Assembly (NCBI RefSeq): GCF_039645965.1
Contig: NZ_CP147917.1
Span: forward strand, 1,550,001 to 1,614,000
Reading direction: 5' to 3'
From: Sulfurimonas sp. HSL3-2
Lineage (GTDB): Bacteria > Campylobacterota > Campylobacteria > Campylobacterales > Sulfurimonadaceae
DNA: 64,000 bases
The notes beneath the pieces were generated by a model, which saw only the letters and a program-made list of their open reading frames with translations, was not told the origin of the DNA and ran no database searches. How positions within the stretch are numbered: position 1 is the first letter of the stretch; each line of letters begins with the position of its first letter. This document shows, in pieces, positions 55,906 through 64,000 of the stretch. The position numbers were made by a program, and so were the translations under genes.

Positions 55906-57144
55906 ATGAAAAAAGAGGTAAAAAAGGTAGTCTTAGCTTACTCAGGCGGGCTAGATACTAGTGTGATCTTAAAGTGGCTTCAAGATGAGTATAAAGCTGA
56001 AGTCATTACTTTTACGGCTGATCTTGGGCAAGGTGAAGAGGTTGAACCTGCACGTGAAAAAGCACTTAAAATGGGGATTAAACCAGAGAACATCTTTATT
56101 CTAGATATTCGTGAAGAGTTTGTTCGTGACTACGTATATCCAATGTTCAGAGCAAATACGATCTACGAGGGTGAATACCTTTTAGGAACTTCTATCGCAA
56201 GACCGCTTATTGCAAAAAAACAAATCGAAATCGCAAACAAAATGGGCGCTGATGCGGTCAGTCACGGTGCGACAGGAAAAGGAAACGACCAAGTACGTTT
56301 CGAACTCGGATACCTAGGGCTTAATCCTGATATCACTGTTATAGCTCCTTGGAGAGAATGGGATCTAAACTCTCGTGAAAAACTTCTTTCATATGCGAAA
56401 GAGCACGGCATCGAGATCTCTCAAAAACATATAGATGAAAACGGAAATCCAAAAGTGAGTCCATACTCAATGGACGCAAACCTTCTTCATATCTCTTACG
56501 AAGGGCTGCACTTAGAAGACCCTAATGCAGAACCGGAAGATTCAATGTGGTTATGGACGACTGATCCTGTAAATGCTCCTGATGAGGCGGAATACATCAC
56601 TATCAGCTATAAAAACGGTGATCCTATCGCTGTTAACGGTGAAGAGATGTCTCCAGCGACACTTCTTAAAAAACTTAACGATTATGGAAATAAACACGGA
56701 ATCGGACGTATTGATATCGTTGAAAACAGATATGTCGGTATGAAAGCTCGCGGATGTTATGAGACTCCGGGCGGAACGATTATGTTAAAAGCGCACCGTG
56801 CTATCGAATCGATTACACTTGATCGTGAAGCTGCGCATCTAAAAGATGAGATCATGCCAAAATATGCAAAACTTATCTATAACGGTATGTGGTTCTCACC
56901 TGAGCGTGAAGCACTTCAAGCACTTATCGACAACACGCAAAAGCATGTTGAAGGCGATGTAAGACTGAAACTTTACAAAGGGAATGTTATGGTAGTCGGT
57001 AGAACTTCACCAAAAACACTTTTCTCTGAAGCCCACTCTACATTTGAAGCTGACACTGTTTACAACCAAAAAGATGCAGAAGGTTTCATCAGATTAAATG
57101 CCCTACGTTTCATTATCGAGGGTAAAGCTAGAAAAAAAGACTAA
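55906..57144 (+). CDS. argG: Argininosuccinate synthase
   Basis: Joins citrulline and aspartate for arginine synthesis. 412 aa from ATG 55906 ([15 protein letters not shown]). ATP motif AYSGGLDTS, then [15 protein letters not shown]-type [15 protein letters not shown], and [13 protein letters not shown]. All usual residues present. Confidence 0.97.
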   Translation: MKKEVKKVVLAYSGGLDTSVILKWLQDEYKAEVITFTADLGQGEEVEPAREKALKMGIKPENIFILDIREEFVRDYVYPMFRANTIYEGEYLLGTSIARPLIAKKQIEIANKMGADAVSHGATGKGNDQVRFELGYLGLNPDITVIAPWREWDLNSREKLLSYAKEHGIEISQKHIDENGNPKVSPYSMDANLLHISYEGLHLEDPNAEPEDSMWLWTTDPVNAPDEAEYITISYKNGDPIAVNGEEMSPATLLKKLNDYGNKHGIGRIDIVENRYVGMKARGCYETPGGTIMLKAHRAIESITLDREAAHLKDEIMPKYAKLIYNGMWFSPEREALQALIDNTQKHVEGDVRLKLYKGNVMVVGRTSPKTLFSEAHSTFEADTVYNQKDAEGFIRLNALRFIIEGKARKKD

Positions 57145-57155
57145 AGGAAAGTATT

Positions 57156-57893
57156 ATGAGTATAATCAAGATAGATATGAATTCACCGGAGTTTCAAGCT
57201 GAGCTTGAAAAAACTGTTCGTTTTACAGATAAAGTAATCAACCAATTCAACTGGGAATACAATCCTGAAGACATGATCAACGAAGGTGTCCAAATGGGAC
57301 TTGCTCGTAACAAGATGATGTATAACAAAAGATTTTGTCCATGTTTTATGGTTGAGGAAGTAGATGGAAAACCGAGAAGCGTTGAAGACAGAATCTGTCC
57401 TTGTACTCCTGCTATTGAAAAAGAGATCCCTACTGAGGGTGTATGTCACTGTCAGATCTTCTGTACTCCTGAGTACGCTGCTAAGAAAAGAATCGAACTT
57501 GGTATGGAAGAGGTCGTTCACCAACACTCTCGCGGTCTGACAAAAGAGGAATGTGAAGTTTTAGTTAACAACAGCGAACTGGATTCTGACGAACTTGTAT
57601 CACTACTTGAAGCACGTGAACTTGGAATGGTAAACTTTAAACTTGTCGACGTTCGTGAGCATATGGAATGGCAAATGGGTCATATCAAAGGTGCAGACCA
57701 ATTGATCCCTACAAGCAGTTTCTTTAACACATTAAACGAATCAAAACTGCAAAAAGATGAAAATATCATCGTTTACTGCCACGTCGGAAGCAGAAGTGCT
57801 CACGTTGCAAGAATATTAAAAGATATGGGTTACACTAAAATAGGTAACCTTACACATGGTATAGTTTCTTACGGCGGTACGATAGAACGTTAA
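57156..57893 (+). CDS. Ferredoxin-thioredoxin-reductase-like domain fused to rhodanese
   Basis: 245 aa. Residues ~15-115 carry the FTR catalytic-chain pattern: C61-P-C63, C81-P-C83, C97-H-C99 plus C103 (CPC-x17-CPC-x13-CHC); in FTR these bind a [4Fe-4S] cluster and form the redox disulfide. Residues ~150-245 are a rhodanese domain with active C208 (VYCHVGSRS). The fusion suggests transfer between electrons from ferredoxin and sulfane sulfur. Between argG and rplI; 11 bp after argG. Confidence 0.85.
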   Translation: MSIIKIDMNSPEFQAELEKTVRFTDKVINQFNWEYNPEDMINEGVQMGLARNKMMYNKRFCPCFMVEEVDGKPRSVEDRICPCTPAIEKEIPTEGVCHCQIFCTPEYAAKKRIELGMEEVVHQHSRGLTKEECEVLVNNSELDSDELVSLLEARELGMVNFKLVDVREHMEWQMGHIKGADQLIPTSSFFNTLNESKLQKDENIIVYCHVGSRSAHVARILKDMGYTKIGNLTHGIVSYGGTIER

Positions 57894-57910
57894 TAAATTT
57901 AGGATAAATA

Positions 57911-58357
57911 ATGAAAGTATTGTTAACAAAAGATGTAAAAGGCTTGGGTAAAGCCGGAGAGATCAAAGAGGTCAAAGACGGTTACGGACAAAATTTCCTG
58001 ATCGGAAAAGGCTTCGCTAAGCAAGCTACAAATGAAGTTTTAGCTAAGCATGCTGCCCAAGAAAGAAAACGTCAAGAAGATGAAGCTAAAGAGATAGAAG
58101 AGTTAAAAGCTTTAGCTGTAAAACTAGACAAACTTGAGATCGTGATCACGAAAAAGATGGGACAAAACAACCATCTTTTCGGTGCAGTGACAAAAGATGA
58201 GATTGCTCATGCACTGCAAGAACAACACGGTATCGAAATAGATAAAAAACATATCGTTTCAAAAGAAAACATTAAAAGTGTCGGTGAACACGATATAGAT
58301 TTTAAACTGGGACACGGCCTGCATGCGACTTTACATGTAGACGTTGTCGGTGAATAA
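57911..58357 (+). CDS. rplI: Ribosomal protein bL9
   Basis: 148 aa. [21 protein letters not shown] and [14 protein letters not shown] are the bL9 start; the long helix and C-terminal domain ([20 protein letters not shown]) are normal. Shares its stop A with the hslV start (TAATG). Confidence 0.97.
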   Translation: MKVLLTKDVKGLGKAGEIKEVKDGYGQNFLIGKGFAKQATNEVLAKHAAQERKRQEDEAKEIEELKALAVKLDKLEIVITKKMGQNNHLFGAVTKDEIAHALQEQHGIEIDKKHIVSKENIKSVGEHDIDFKLGHGLHATLHVDVVGE

Positions 58358-58902
58358 TGTTCGACGCAACGACGATACTTGCCTATAAGGGTAAAAATAA
58401 AGCGGTTATAGGCGGTGACGGTCAAGTGACATTCGGCAACAGTGTCTTAAAAGGCAATGCCACAAAGATCAGAACCCTCTATAGCGGCAAGATACTAGCC
58501 GGATTTGCCGGAAGTACAGCCGATGCTTTTAACCTTTTTGAGATGTTTGAAGATTATTTGACAGACAGAAAAGGTGACCTTCTAAAAGCTGTTATCGATT
58601 TTTCCAAAGCTTGGAGAAAAGACAAAGTTCTGCGTCGCCTAGAAGCGATGATGATCGTTTTAAATAAAGAGCATATCTTTATTCTTACTGGAAACGGTGA
58701 TGTCGTAGAACCTGAAGACGGCGAGATCGCATCCATAGGAAGTGGCGGTAACTTCGCCATCTCTGCAGCACGTGCACTCAAACGCCACGTCGTGGATATG
58801 GATGAAGAGCTGTTAGTAAAAGAGAGTCTAAAGGTCGCAGCAGAGCTTTGTATCTATACAAACGAAAACATCAAAACACTTACATTAGAGGAAAACGACT
58901 GA
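58357..58902 (+). CDS. hslV: HslV protease subunit
   Basis: 181 aa. Propeptide MFDA then the catalytic TTIL (Thr at residue 5 becomes T1 on processing), [25 protein letters not shown]. Almost identical in layout to Campylobacter HslV. Works with HslU. Followed by hslU with TGATG overlap. Confidence 0.96.
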   Translation: MFDATTILAYKGKNKAVIGGDGQVTFGNSVLKGNATKIRTLYSGKILAGFAGSTADAFNLFEMFEDYLTDRKGDLLKAVIDFSKAWRKDKVLRRLEAMMIVLNKEHIFILTGNGDVVEPEDGEIASIGSGGNFAISAARALKRHVVDMDEELLVKESLKVAAELCIYTNENIKTLTLEEND

Positions 58903-60230
58903 TGGATATGACTCCAAAAGAGATCGTAGACTATCTTGACAACTATGTCATAGGTCAAAAAGATGCTAAAAAAAGCATCGCTTTAGCACTTCGAACCAGA
59001 TATAGAAGAATGCAGCTCGATAAAAATATCCAAGATGAGATCATGCCAAAGAACATCTTGATGATAGGTTCTACCGGTGTCGGTAAGACTGAGATCTCCC
59101 GCCGTCTTGCAAAGATGATGAAAGTCCCGTTCATCAAAGTCGAAGCAAGTAAATACACGGAAGTAGGATTTGTCGGACGGGATGTCGAGTCGATGATAAG
59201 AGACCTTGTCGTTGCATCGATCTCGATCGTAAAAGCAGAAAAAGAGGAAGAAAACGCTGAAAAGATAGAAAACTATATTATCAACAAGATAGTTGAAAAG
59301 CTTCTTCCACCGCTCTCTTCTTCAGTTTCTGATGAAAAAAAAGCCGAGTATAAAGAACTTTTAAAAAAGATGGAGGACAAAGTCGTCTCAGGCGAGATGG
59401 ATGATAAAGTCATTAAGATTGATCTGGCAAAAACGTCTATTGAGTTTAACGATACGAACCTTCCTCCGGAGATGGTAAAAGTCCAAGAATCTTTTACACA
59501 GATGTTTTCCTCACTTTCAAAAGAGAACAACTCTATGGAGGTCACTGTCAAAGATGCAAAACAGCTTCTTCGCCAAGAAGCGAGTTCTAAACTTCTTGAT
59601 ATGACGAATATCCATAATGAAGCTTTAAGACGTGCAGAGGATGGCGGAATCATCTTTCTTGATGAGATAGACAAGATCGCAGTCAACTCTAAAAGTGAAG
59701 GTAGAAACGATCCGAGCAAAGAAGGAGTCCAGCGCGACTTGCTTCCTATCGTCGAAGGAAGCAGCGTTACGACAAAATATGGCGTTATAAAGACTGACCA
59801 TATCCTGTTTATCGCTGCCGGTGCATTTCACCTTTGTAAACCAAGCGATCTTATCCCTGAACTTCAAGGACGTTTTCCTTTAAGAGTCGAACTTGAATCA
59901 TTGGATGAGGAATCTCTTTACAAGATACTTGTCCAGACAAAGAACTCTCTGCTTCGTCAGTACAAGTCACTGCTTAGTGTCGAGGGTGTCGAACTAGAGT
60001 TCAGCGAAGAATCGATAAGAGCCATCGCTCAGGTCTCGCACAAAGCAAATGAGATAACAGAAGATATAGGTGCAAGACGTCTTCACACCGTACTTGAAAA
60101 AGTTTTAGAAGATGTAAGTTTCAATGCCGATGAGTTTAGCGGTCAAAAATATGTAGTCACGCCGGAACTTGTTCATGAAAAACTTGATCTTGTTGTTGAG
60201 AATCAAGATCTATCAAGATATATACTATAA
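58902..60230 (+). CDS. hslU: HslU unfoldase ATPase
   Basis: 442 aa from the ATG overlapping the hslV stop. Walker A GSTGVGKTE, pore loop GFVGRDVE, Walker B GGIIFLDEIDKI, I-domain (~110-220), sensor GAFHLCKPSDLIPELQGRFPLR. Complete. Independent of the nif ClpXP. Confidence 0.97.
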   Translation: MDMTPKEIVDYLDNYVIGQKDAKKSIALALRTRYRRMQLDKNIQDEIMPKNILMIGSTGVGKTEISRRLAKMMKVPFIKVEASKYTEVGFVGRDVESMIRDLVVASISIVKAEKEEENAEKIENYIINKIVEKLLPPLSSSVSDEKKAEYKELLKKMEDKVVSGEMDDKVIKIDLAKTSIEFNDTNLPPEMVKVQESFTQMFSSLSKENNSMEVTVKDAKQLLRQEASSKLLDMTNIHNEALRRAEDGGIIFLDEIDKIAVNSKSEGRNDPSKEGVQRDLLPIVEGSSVTTKYGVIKTDHILFIAAGAFHLCKPSDLIPELQGRFPLRVELESLDEESLYKILVQTKNSLLRQYKSLLSVEGVELEFSEESIRAIAQVSHKANEITEDIGARRLHTVLEKVLEDVSFNADEFSGQKYVVTPELVHEKLDLVVENQDLSRYIL

Positions 60231-60238
60231 GGGTAAAT

Positions 60239-61114
60239 ATGAGCAAATGTGGTTTCGTAGCACTGATCGGCCGTCCAAACGCAGGTAAAAGTACATTAAT
60301 GAACTCCCTACTGGGAGAGAAGATCGCAATGGTCTCACAAAAAGCGAATGCGACAAGAAGACGTTCAAACGCGATAGTCATGCACGGTGATGCACAGATC
60401 ATCTTCGTAGATACTCCGGGTCTGCATGAAAAAGAGAAGATGCTCAATCAGTTTATGCTTGAAGAGGCTCTAAAAGCTATCGGTGATTGTGATCTTATCG
60501 TCTACCTCTCTCCTGTTACAGACTCACTTGAACATTATGAAAAATTTTTAAAGATAAACGGCGGCAGAAAGAAACACATCGTTGTTCTCAGTAAGATAGA
60601 TCAAGTCTCTCAAGAGAAACTTTTCAAACGCATCAACAGTTACAACCAGTACTCGGATAAATTTGAAGCCTTGATACCTGTAAGCATATCAAAAAAAGTG
60701 GGACATAAGGACCTTCTAGACACGATCGCAAAATACCTTGACGAATCACCGTATCTTTATGACCCTGAAGATATCACGACAGAGATGTTAAGAGATATCT
60801 ACAGAGAGTTCATCCGCGAAGCGATTTTCGATAATGTAAGCGATGAAGTACCATACGAATCCGATGTCATCATTGATAAGATAGATGAAAAAAACAATAT
60901 AGACCATATACGTGCGACTATCATACTTGAAAAAGAGAGCCAAAAAGGGATCATACTCGGAAGCGGCGGCAGTACGATCAAGCGTATCGGCAAAGGTGCA
61001 AGATTGAAGATAGAGCAGCTGTCCGGTAAGAAAGCATTTTTAGATCTTTTTGTTTCGGTAAAAAAAGGTTGGACGAACGATAAAAAATTCTTAGAGGAGA
61101 TAGGATATAAATGA
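60239..61114 (+). CDS. era: GTPase Era
   Basis: 291 aa. G1 GRPNAGKST, G3 DTPGLHE, G4 SKIDQV; C-terminal KH domain with KGIILGSGGSTIKRIGKGAR. Assists 16S rRNA maturation. Overlaps the csd6 gene by 4 bp (ATGA). Confidence 0.97.
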   Translation: MSKCGFVALIGRPNAGKSTLMNSLLGEKIAMVSQKANATRRRSNAIVMHGDAQIIFVDTPGLHEKEKMLNQFMLEEALKAIGDCDLIVYLSPVTDSLEHYEKFLKINGGRKKHIVVLSKIDQVSQEKLFKRINSYNQYSDKFEALIPVSISKKVGHKDLLDTIAKYLDESPYLYDPEDITTEMLRDIYREFIREAIFDNVSDEVPYESDVIIDKIDEKNNIDHIRATIILEKESQKGIILGSGGSTIKRIGKGARLKIEQLSGKKAFLDLFVSVKKGWTNDKKFLEEIGYK

Positions 61115-62073
61115 TAAAGGTTTTATTGGTTCTAGCATTTGTAAATCTTGCTTTTGCACAAGATATATTGACGCAGTATAGACTAAACGGTATTGAAGGG
61201 ATCCAACAGAGACTGGATCTTGAGCTATCCGATAAATCGTATTGGGATAAGGTATTAAGTACATCTGATACAAAGTATGGATATATCGAAACAGATATGG
61301 ACATCCTTACATGTAATAAAAAAGCTTCTTCATTGGAACTTCATGTAATGGATAAAAATAATACTTTCCATGAAATAAACAACTACAGTGCCTTTACTGG
61401 TAAATACAGTGGAGACAAGATGACTGAAGGTGATCTAAGAACACCTGTAGGTATATACAACATCGTAAAAAAGATCGATAAAGTCGACTCTTTTTACGGA
61501 CCATTGGCGCTTGTCACTTCATATCCGAATCTCTACGACAGATACAACAACAAAGACGGCCACGGTATCTGGATTCACGGTCTGCCGACGAATCAGCAAA
61601 GAGATGACTTTACAAAAGGCTGTATCGCTATAGGAAATGACGATATCGTATGTTTAGACAAGACTATCAACTATGATAAGACATTACTCATAATAAACGA
61701 TACAGAGATAAAGACTTATCCTTCAAAAAATGATTTAGCCCTTATACTCTCGCAACTCTATCAGTGGAGATACTCTTGGATATATAATGACGTAAACAAA
61801 TATCTAAGTTTTTATGATGAATCATTCAAGCGCTTTGACGGCATGCAGATAGATGAGTTTAAAAAATATAAAACTCGTGTCTTTAATAAAAATGAGAAAA
61901 AAACTATAGAGTTTACAGATATCTCCGTAATCCCTTATCCGAATTATGAAAAGAATATTTATGAGATTAGTTTTAATGAAAAGTATAAATCAGAGAGTTT
62001 TTCGTTTTCAGGCAATAAAAAATTGATCGTGAAGCTAAATGATTCTGAAATAAAAATATTAACAGAAAGATAA
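61111..62073 (+). CDS. csd6: Peptidoglycan L,D-carboxypeptidase (Csd6/Pgp2)
   Basis: 320 aa. Signal peptide (1-16). YkuD-type active site IHGLPTNQQRDDFTKGC (His and Cys) within EGDLRTPVGIYN...GIWIHG. C-terminal NTF2-like domain. Trims tetrapeptides to tripeptides; needed for helical shape in Helicobacter/Campylobacter, which suggests a curved cell here. Followed one base later by csd4. Contains TTACATGTAA (61307-61316). Confidence 0.9.
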   Translation: MIKVLLVLAFVNLAFAQDILTQYRLNGIEGIQQRLDLELSDKSYWDKVLSTSDTKYGYIETDMDILTCNKKASSLELHVMDKNNTFHEINNYSAFTGKYSGDKMTEGDLRTPVGIYNIVKKIDKVDSFYGPLALVTSYPNLYDRYNNKDGHGIWIHGLPTNQQRDDFTKGCIAIGNDDIVCLDKTINYDKTLLIINDTEIKTYPSKNDLALILSQLYQWRYSWIYNDVNKYLSFYDESFKRFDGMQIDEFKKYKTRVFNKNEKKTIEFTDISVIPYPNYEKNIYEISFNEKYKSESFSFSGNKKLIVKLNDSEIKILTER

Positions 62074-62074
62074 T

Positions 62075-63361
62075 ATGCGTTTTTTTATCGCACTATGTGC
62101 TCTTTATATATCCGTACAGGCCTATGATTTTAACTTCATAAAAAAAAGTGGAACTGATAACAATAACACCCTATTAGTCATAGGCGGTATACACGGAAAT
62201 GAACCCGGCGGGTATTTTTCAGCTGCTATACTCGCTTCACACTACAAAATCACATCAGGCAATCTCTGGATCGTCCCAAATCTAAATGCAAAAAGTATCC
62301 AAGCCGATCAGAGAGGTTTATACGGGGATATGAATCGCAAGTTTTTAAAAATCGATAAAAACGATCCCGATTTCAATATTGTTTCCGATATAAAGAAGAT
62401 CATACTCGACAAAAATGTGACCTTGATCATAAATCTCCACGACGGCCACGGCTTTTATAGAAACAAAGACTACGGAACTATCTTTAACCCTAAATCATGG
62501 GGACAGACGTGTGTGATCGATCAATGTGATCTAAAGAACAGCACTACTTATAATGATATGGACAAGATAGCTACGCAGGTAAAATTAAATATAAACAAGA
62601 ACCTTTTAGAAAATCATCATATGTTTAACGTAAAAAACACCAATACTAAGTTTGATGATGAAGAGATGAAACACTCGCTTACCTATTTTGCGGTAACTCA
62701 TAATAAACCGGCTTTTGCAATCGAAACAAGTAAGAACCTATCCAGTCTATCACAGAAAGTCTATTACCAATTGAACGCTATCGAAGAGTTTATGAATATC
62801 ATGAATATTCACTACCAAAGGGACTTTGAGCTTAATTCAAAAGAGCTCTCAAACATTATAAACAATTATGGAACTATTACTATAAATGGCAATATTTACC
62901 TAAATTTAGAGGATATAAAAAAATCTTTAAGTTTTATTCCGCTACAATCGAGTTATAACGATTTTGTGTTTTCTAGTTCAATTGGGAGTGTAAAAACACA
63001 GAATGGATCTTTTGATTTATATGTTGGAAACAAAAGGGTAACGACACTACATAGACAAACTTTTGATCTTTGTAAAAATATCGACTCTAATGTTTCTATT
63101 AAAGTAGACGGAAAAGTTAAACAATTTAAATTCGCTTCAGAATTTTTTGTGAATGACGATTTTACTGTAATGAAGACTAATGACATGAGAGTAAATGTCA
63201 TCGGATTTACAGATAAAAAGCACAAAGATGAGAGCGATTTAAACATTAACTATAAGTCTTTAGATAAAAGTTACTCAATAGATGATCATAAAAAGAGATT
63301 TCGTATCGAGTTTTATGATAAGAATTCATTCTGTGGAATGATTGTCGTTAATTTTAGGTAG
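62075..63361 (+). CDS. csd4: Peptidoglycan D,L-carboxypeptidase (Csd4/Pgp1), M14-like
   Basis: 428 aa. Signal peptide (1-16). Zinc ligands H40, E43 (GGIHGNEPGG) and H122 (INLHDGHGF). In H. pylori Csd4 the first ligand is an unusual Gln; here it is the common His. Removes the terminal residue from tripeptides (made by Csd6) to give dipeptides. The C-terminal half is an Ig-like/extra domain as in Csd4. Confidence 0.9.
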   Translation: MRFFIALCALYISVQAYDFNFIKKSGTDNNNTLLVIGGIHGNEPGGYFSAAILASHYKITSGNLWIVPNLNAKSIQADQRGLYGDMNRKFLKIDKNDPDFNIVSDIKKIILDKNVTLIINLHDGHGFYRNKDYGTIFNPKSWGQTCVIDQCDLKNSTTYNDMDKIATQVKLNINKNLLENHHMFNVKNTNTKFDDEEMKHSLTYFAVTHNKPAFAIETSKNLSSLSQKVYYQLNAIEEFMNIMNIHYQRDFELNSKELSNIINNYGTITINGNIYLNLEDIKKSLSFIPLQSSYNDFVFSSSIGSVKTQNGSFDLYVGNKRVTTLHRQTFDLCKNIDSNVSIKVDGKVKQFKFASEFFVNDDFTVMKTNDMRVNVIGFTDKKHKDESDLNINYKSLDKSYSIDDHKKRFRIEFYDKNSFCGMIVVNFR

Positions 63362-63368
63362 GTGTTAA

Positions 63369-64000
63369 ATGAATCAAGAAAAACAGCAGAGCTTTACAAG
63401 TGTTATATCTGTTGATCCATATAAGAGAGAATATTACAAAAGCATATCTAGTCACCTAAGTAAAGAGCTAGAGCCTGGATATTCTAAAAGTCAATACGCT
63501 ATATCTTACCTTGGTACAAAAAGCTTTATAAGTGCACTTATAAGTGTAAGTAAAAATATACCGGAAGATGATTTACCTGATGTTATAGAAAATAAAGTAT
63601 ATGAAGACTTAGCCCTTGATATGGCGATCTCGTATAAAACAAACTATATAGAAGCGTATAATAACGTAGATGAGAGTAACAGGTTCTTTCATGTTTTCGT
63701 TGTCGATCCACTTACAATAGACGAAGATTTTAAAGATGTCATAGAAGACATAAAATATATCGATCAGATACTTCCTGCGCCTTTATTATTAAAAAGTCTT
63801 TATTCTAAAGAGATCATAGATGATGCGGGTGTTCATTGTTTTATATATTTTCAAGAAGATGATACATTTTTAACTATCTATAACGAGAATGAGTTTGTCT
63901 ATACGAAGTCTCTAAAATATTCATTAAAAGAGATCCATCAAAGATTTTGTGAACTTCTAGGTGAACAACTTCCTTTTGAAATCTTCCTTCAGATACTATC
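63369..64000 (+). CDS. Unknown protein, 3' end outside window
   Basis: 210 codons visible from ATG at 63369 (TAGGTAGGTGTTAA upstream), open to the window edge. No signal peptide or membrane segment in the visible part. Alpha/beta with VDPYKREYYKSISS, LGTKSFISALIS, FHVFVVDPLTIDEDF, HCFIYFQEDDTFLTIY. The fold outline could fit an actin-like ATPase/PilM-type component of a pilus or competence system, but motifs are not clear. Probably in one operon with csd6/csd4. Confidence 0.7.
   Translation, partial: MNQEKQQSFTSVISVDPYKREYYKSISSHLSKELEPGYSKSQYAISYLGTKSFISALISVSKNIPEDDLPDVIENKVYEDLALDMAISYKTNYIEAYNNVDESNRFFHVFVVDPLTIDEDFKDVIEDIKYIDQILPAPLLLKSLYSKEIIDDAGVHCFIYFQEDDTFLTIYNENEFVYTKSLKYSLKEIHQRFCELLGEQLPFEIFLQIL

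Overview
The window comes from a low-GC member of the Campylobacterota (epsilonproteobacteria). It most resembles a free-living nitrogen-fixing lineage of the Sulfurimonas / Sulfuricurvum / Arcobacter type; the exact genus is inferred, not proven. The evidence is a Campylobacter-style HslV, TrmB, CetA/CetB-like energy-taxis pair and Csd6/Csd4 (Pgp2/Pgp1) cell-shape pair, 7TMR-DISM sensor kinases, and nif genes laid out differently from the Klebsiella/Azotobacter order. No insertion sequence, phage, CRISPR array or rRNA operon is visible. There is one tRNA (CAU anticodon).

Layout. (1) 1-840: 3' part of an Fe-superoxide dismutase gene. (2) 0.8-5.9 kb: structural nitrogenase operon nifH - small unknown gene - nifD - nifK (minus strand). 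(3) 6.2-8.3 kb: a degenerate hybrid phosphorelay protein. (4) 8.3-14.0 kb: a seven-gene minus-strand operon nifB - nifV - GNAT - feoA-like - Rop-like - Cys-rich small protein - LRR/GNAT fusion. (5) 14.2-20.8 kb: a membrane protein, then a plus-strand, mostly overlapping operon: NifX-like - cysteine-less Tpx-like - SIR2-like - ClpP - ClpX - NifS - small protein, followed by one further nif-promoted gene. (6) 20.8-25.9 kb: HAD phosphatase, HugZ-like protein, Old Yellow Enzyme, EF-hand protein and a two-component system. (7) 25.9-31.1 kb: second half of the nif region, with three related ferredoxins, NifX, a Mop/TOBE protein, a Sel1-NifU fusion and a divergent operon of a NifX-like protein plus unknown genes. 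(8) 31-46 kb: accessory chromosome (ABC exporter, Nudix, metallophosphoesterase, glutaminase, TetR/DinB pair, DksA-like, sensor systems, nuclease). (9) 46-64 kb: core genes (tRNA, rodA, rluD-like, trmB, ftsE-ftsX-envC, flaG, argG, rplI, hslVU, era, csd6, csd4).

How the genes work together. NifH, NifD and NifK form nitrogenase. NifB (NifB-co), NifV (homocitrate), NifX-family carriers, NifS (sulfur), the NifU-type domain, Mop (molybdate) and FeoA-like proteins plausibly supply FeMo-co and Fe-S clusters; the ferredoxins plausibly supply electrons. nifE, nifN, nifA and nifU of normal length are not in this window. The nif blocks are tied together by a sigma-54-type promoter (CTAGAAC-N5-WTGCAW, close to the Campylobacter/Helicobacter -24/-12 consensus). 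I find it in good form before six transcription units and in weaker form before nifH. This puts several uncharacterised genes into the predicted nif regulon. The most notable candidate for an undescribed system is the 15.2-20.1 kb operon, which couples a dedicated ClpXP protease to a SIR2-like protein, a peroxiredoxin fold without its cysteine, a NifX-like carrier and the nitrogenase cysteine desulfurase. A second unexpected signal is the palindrome TTACATGTAA, repeated through the window in genes and gaps alike.
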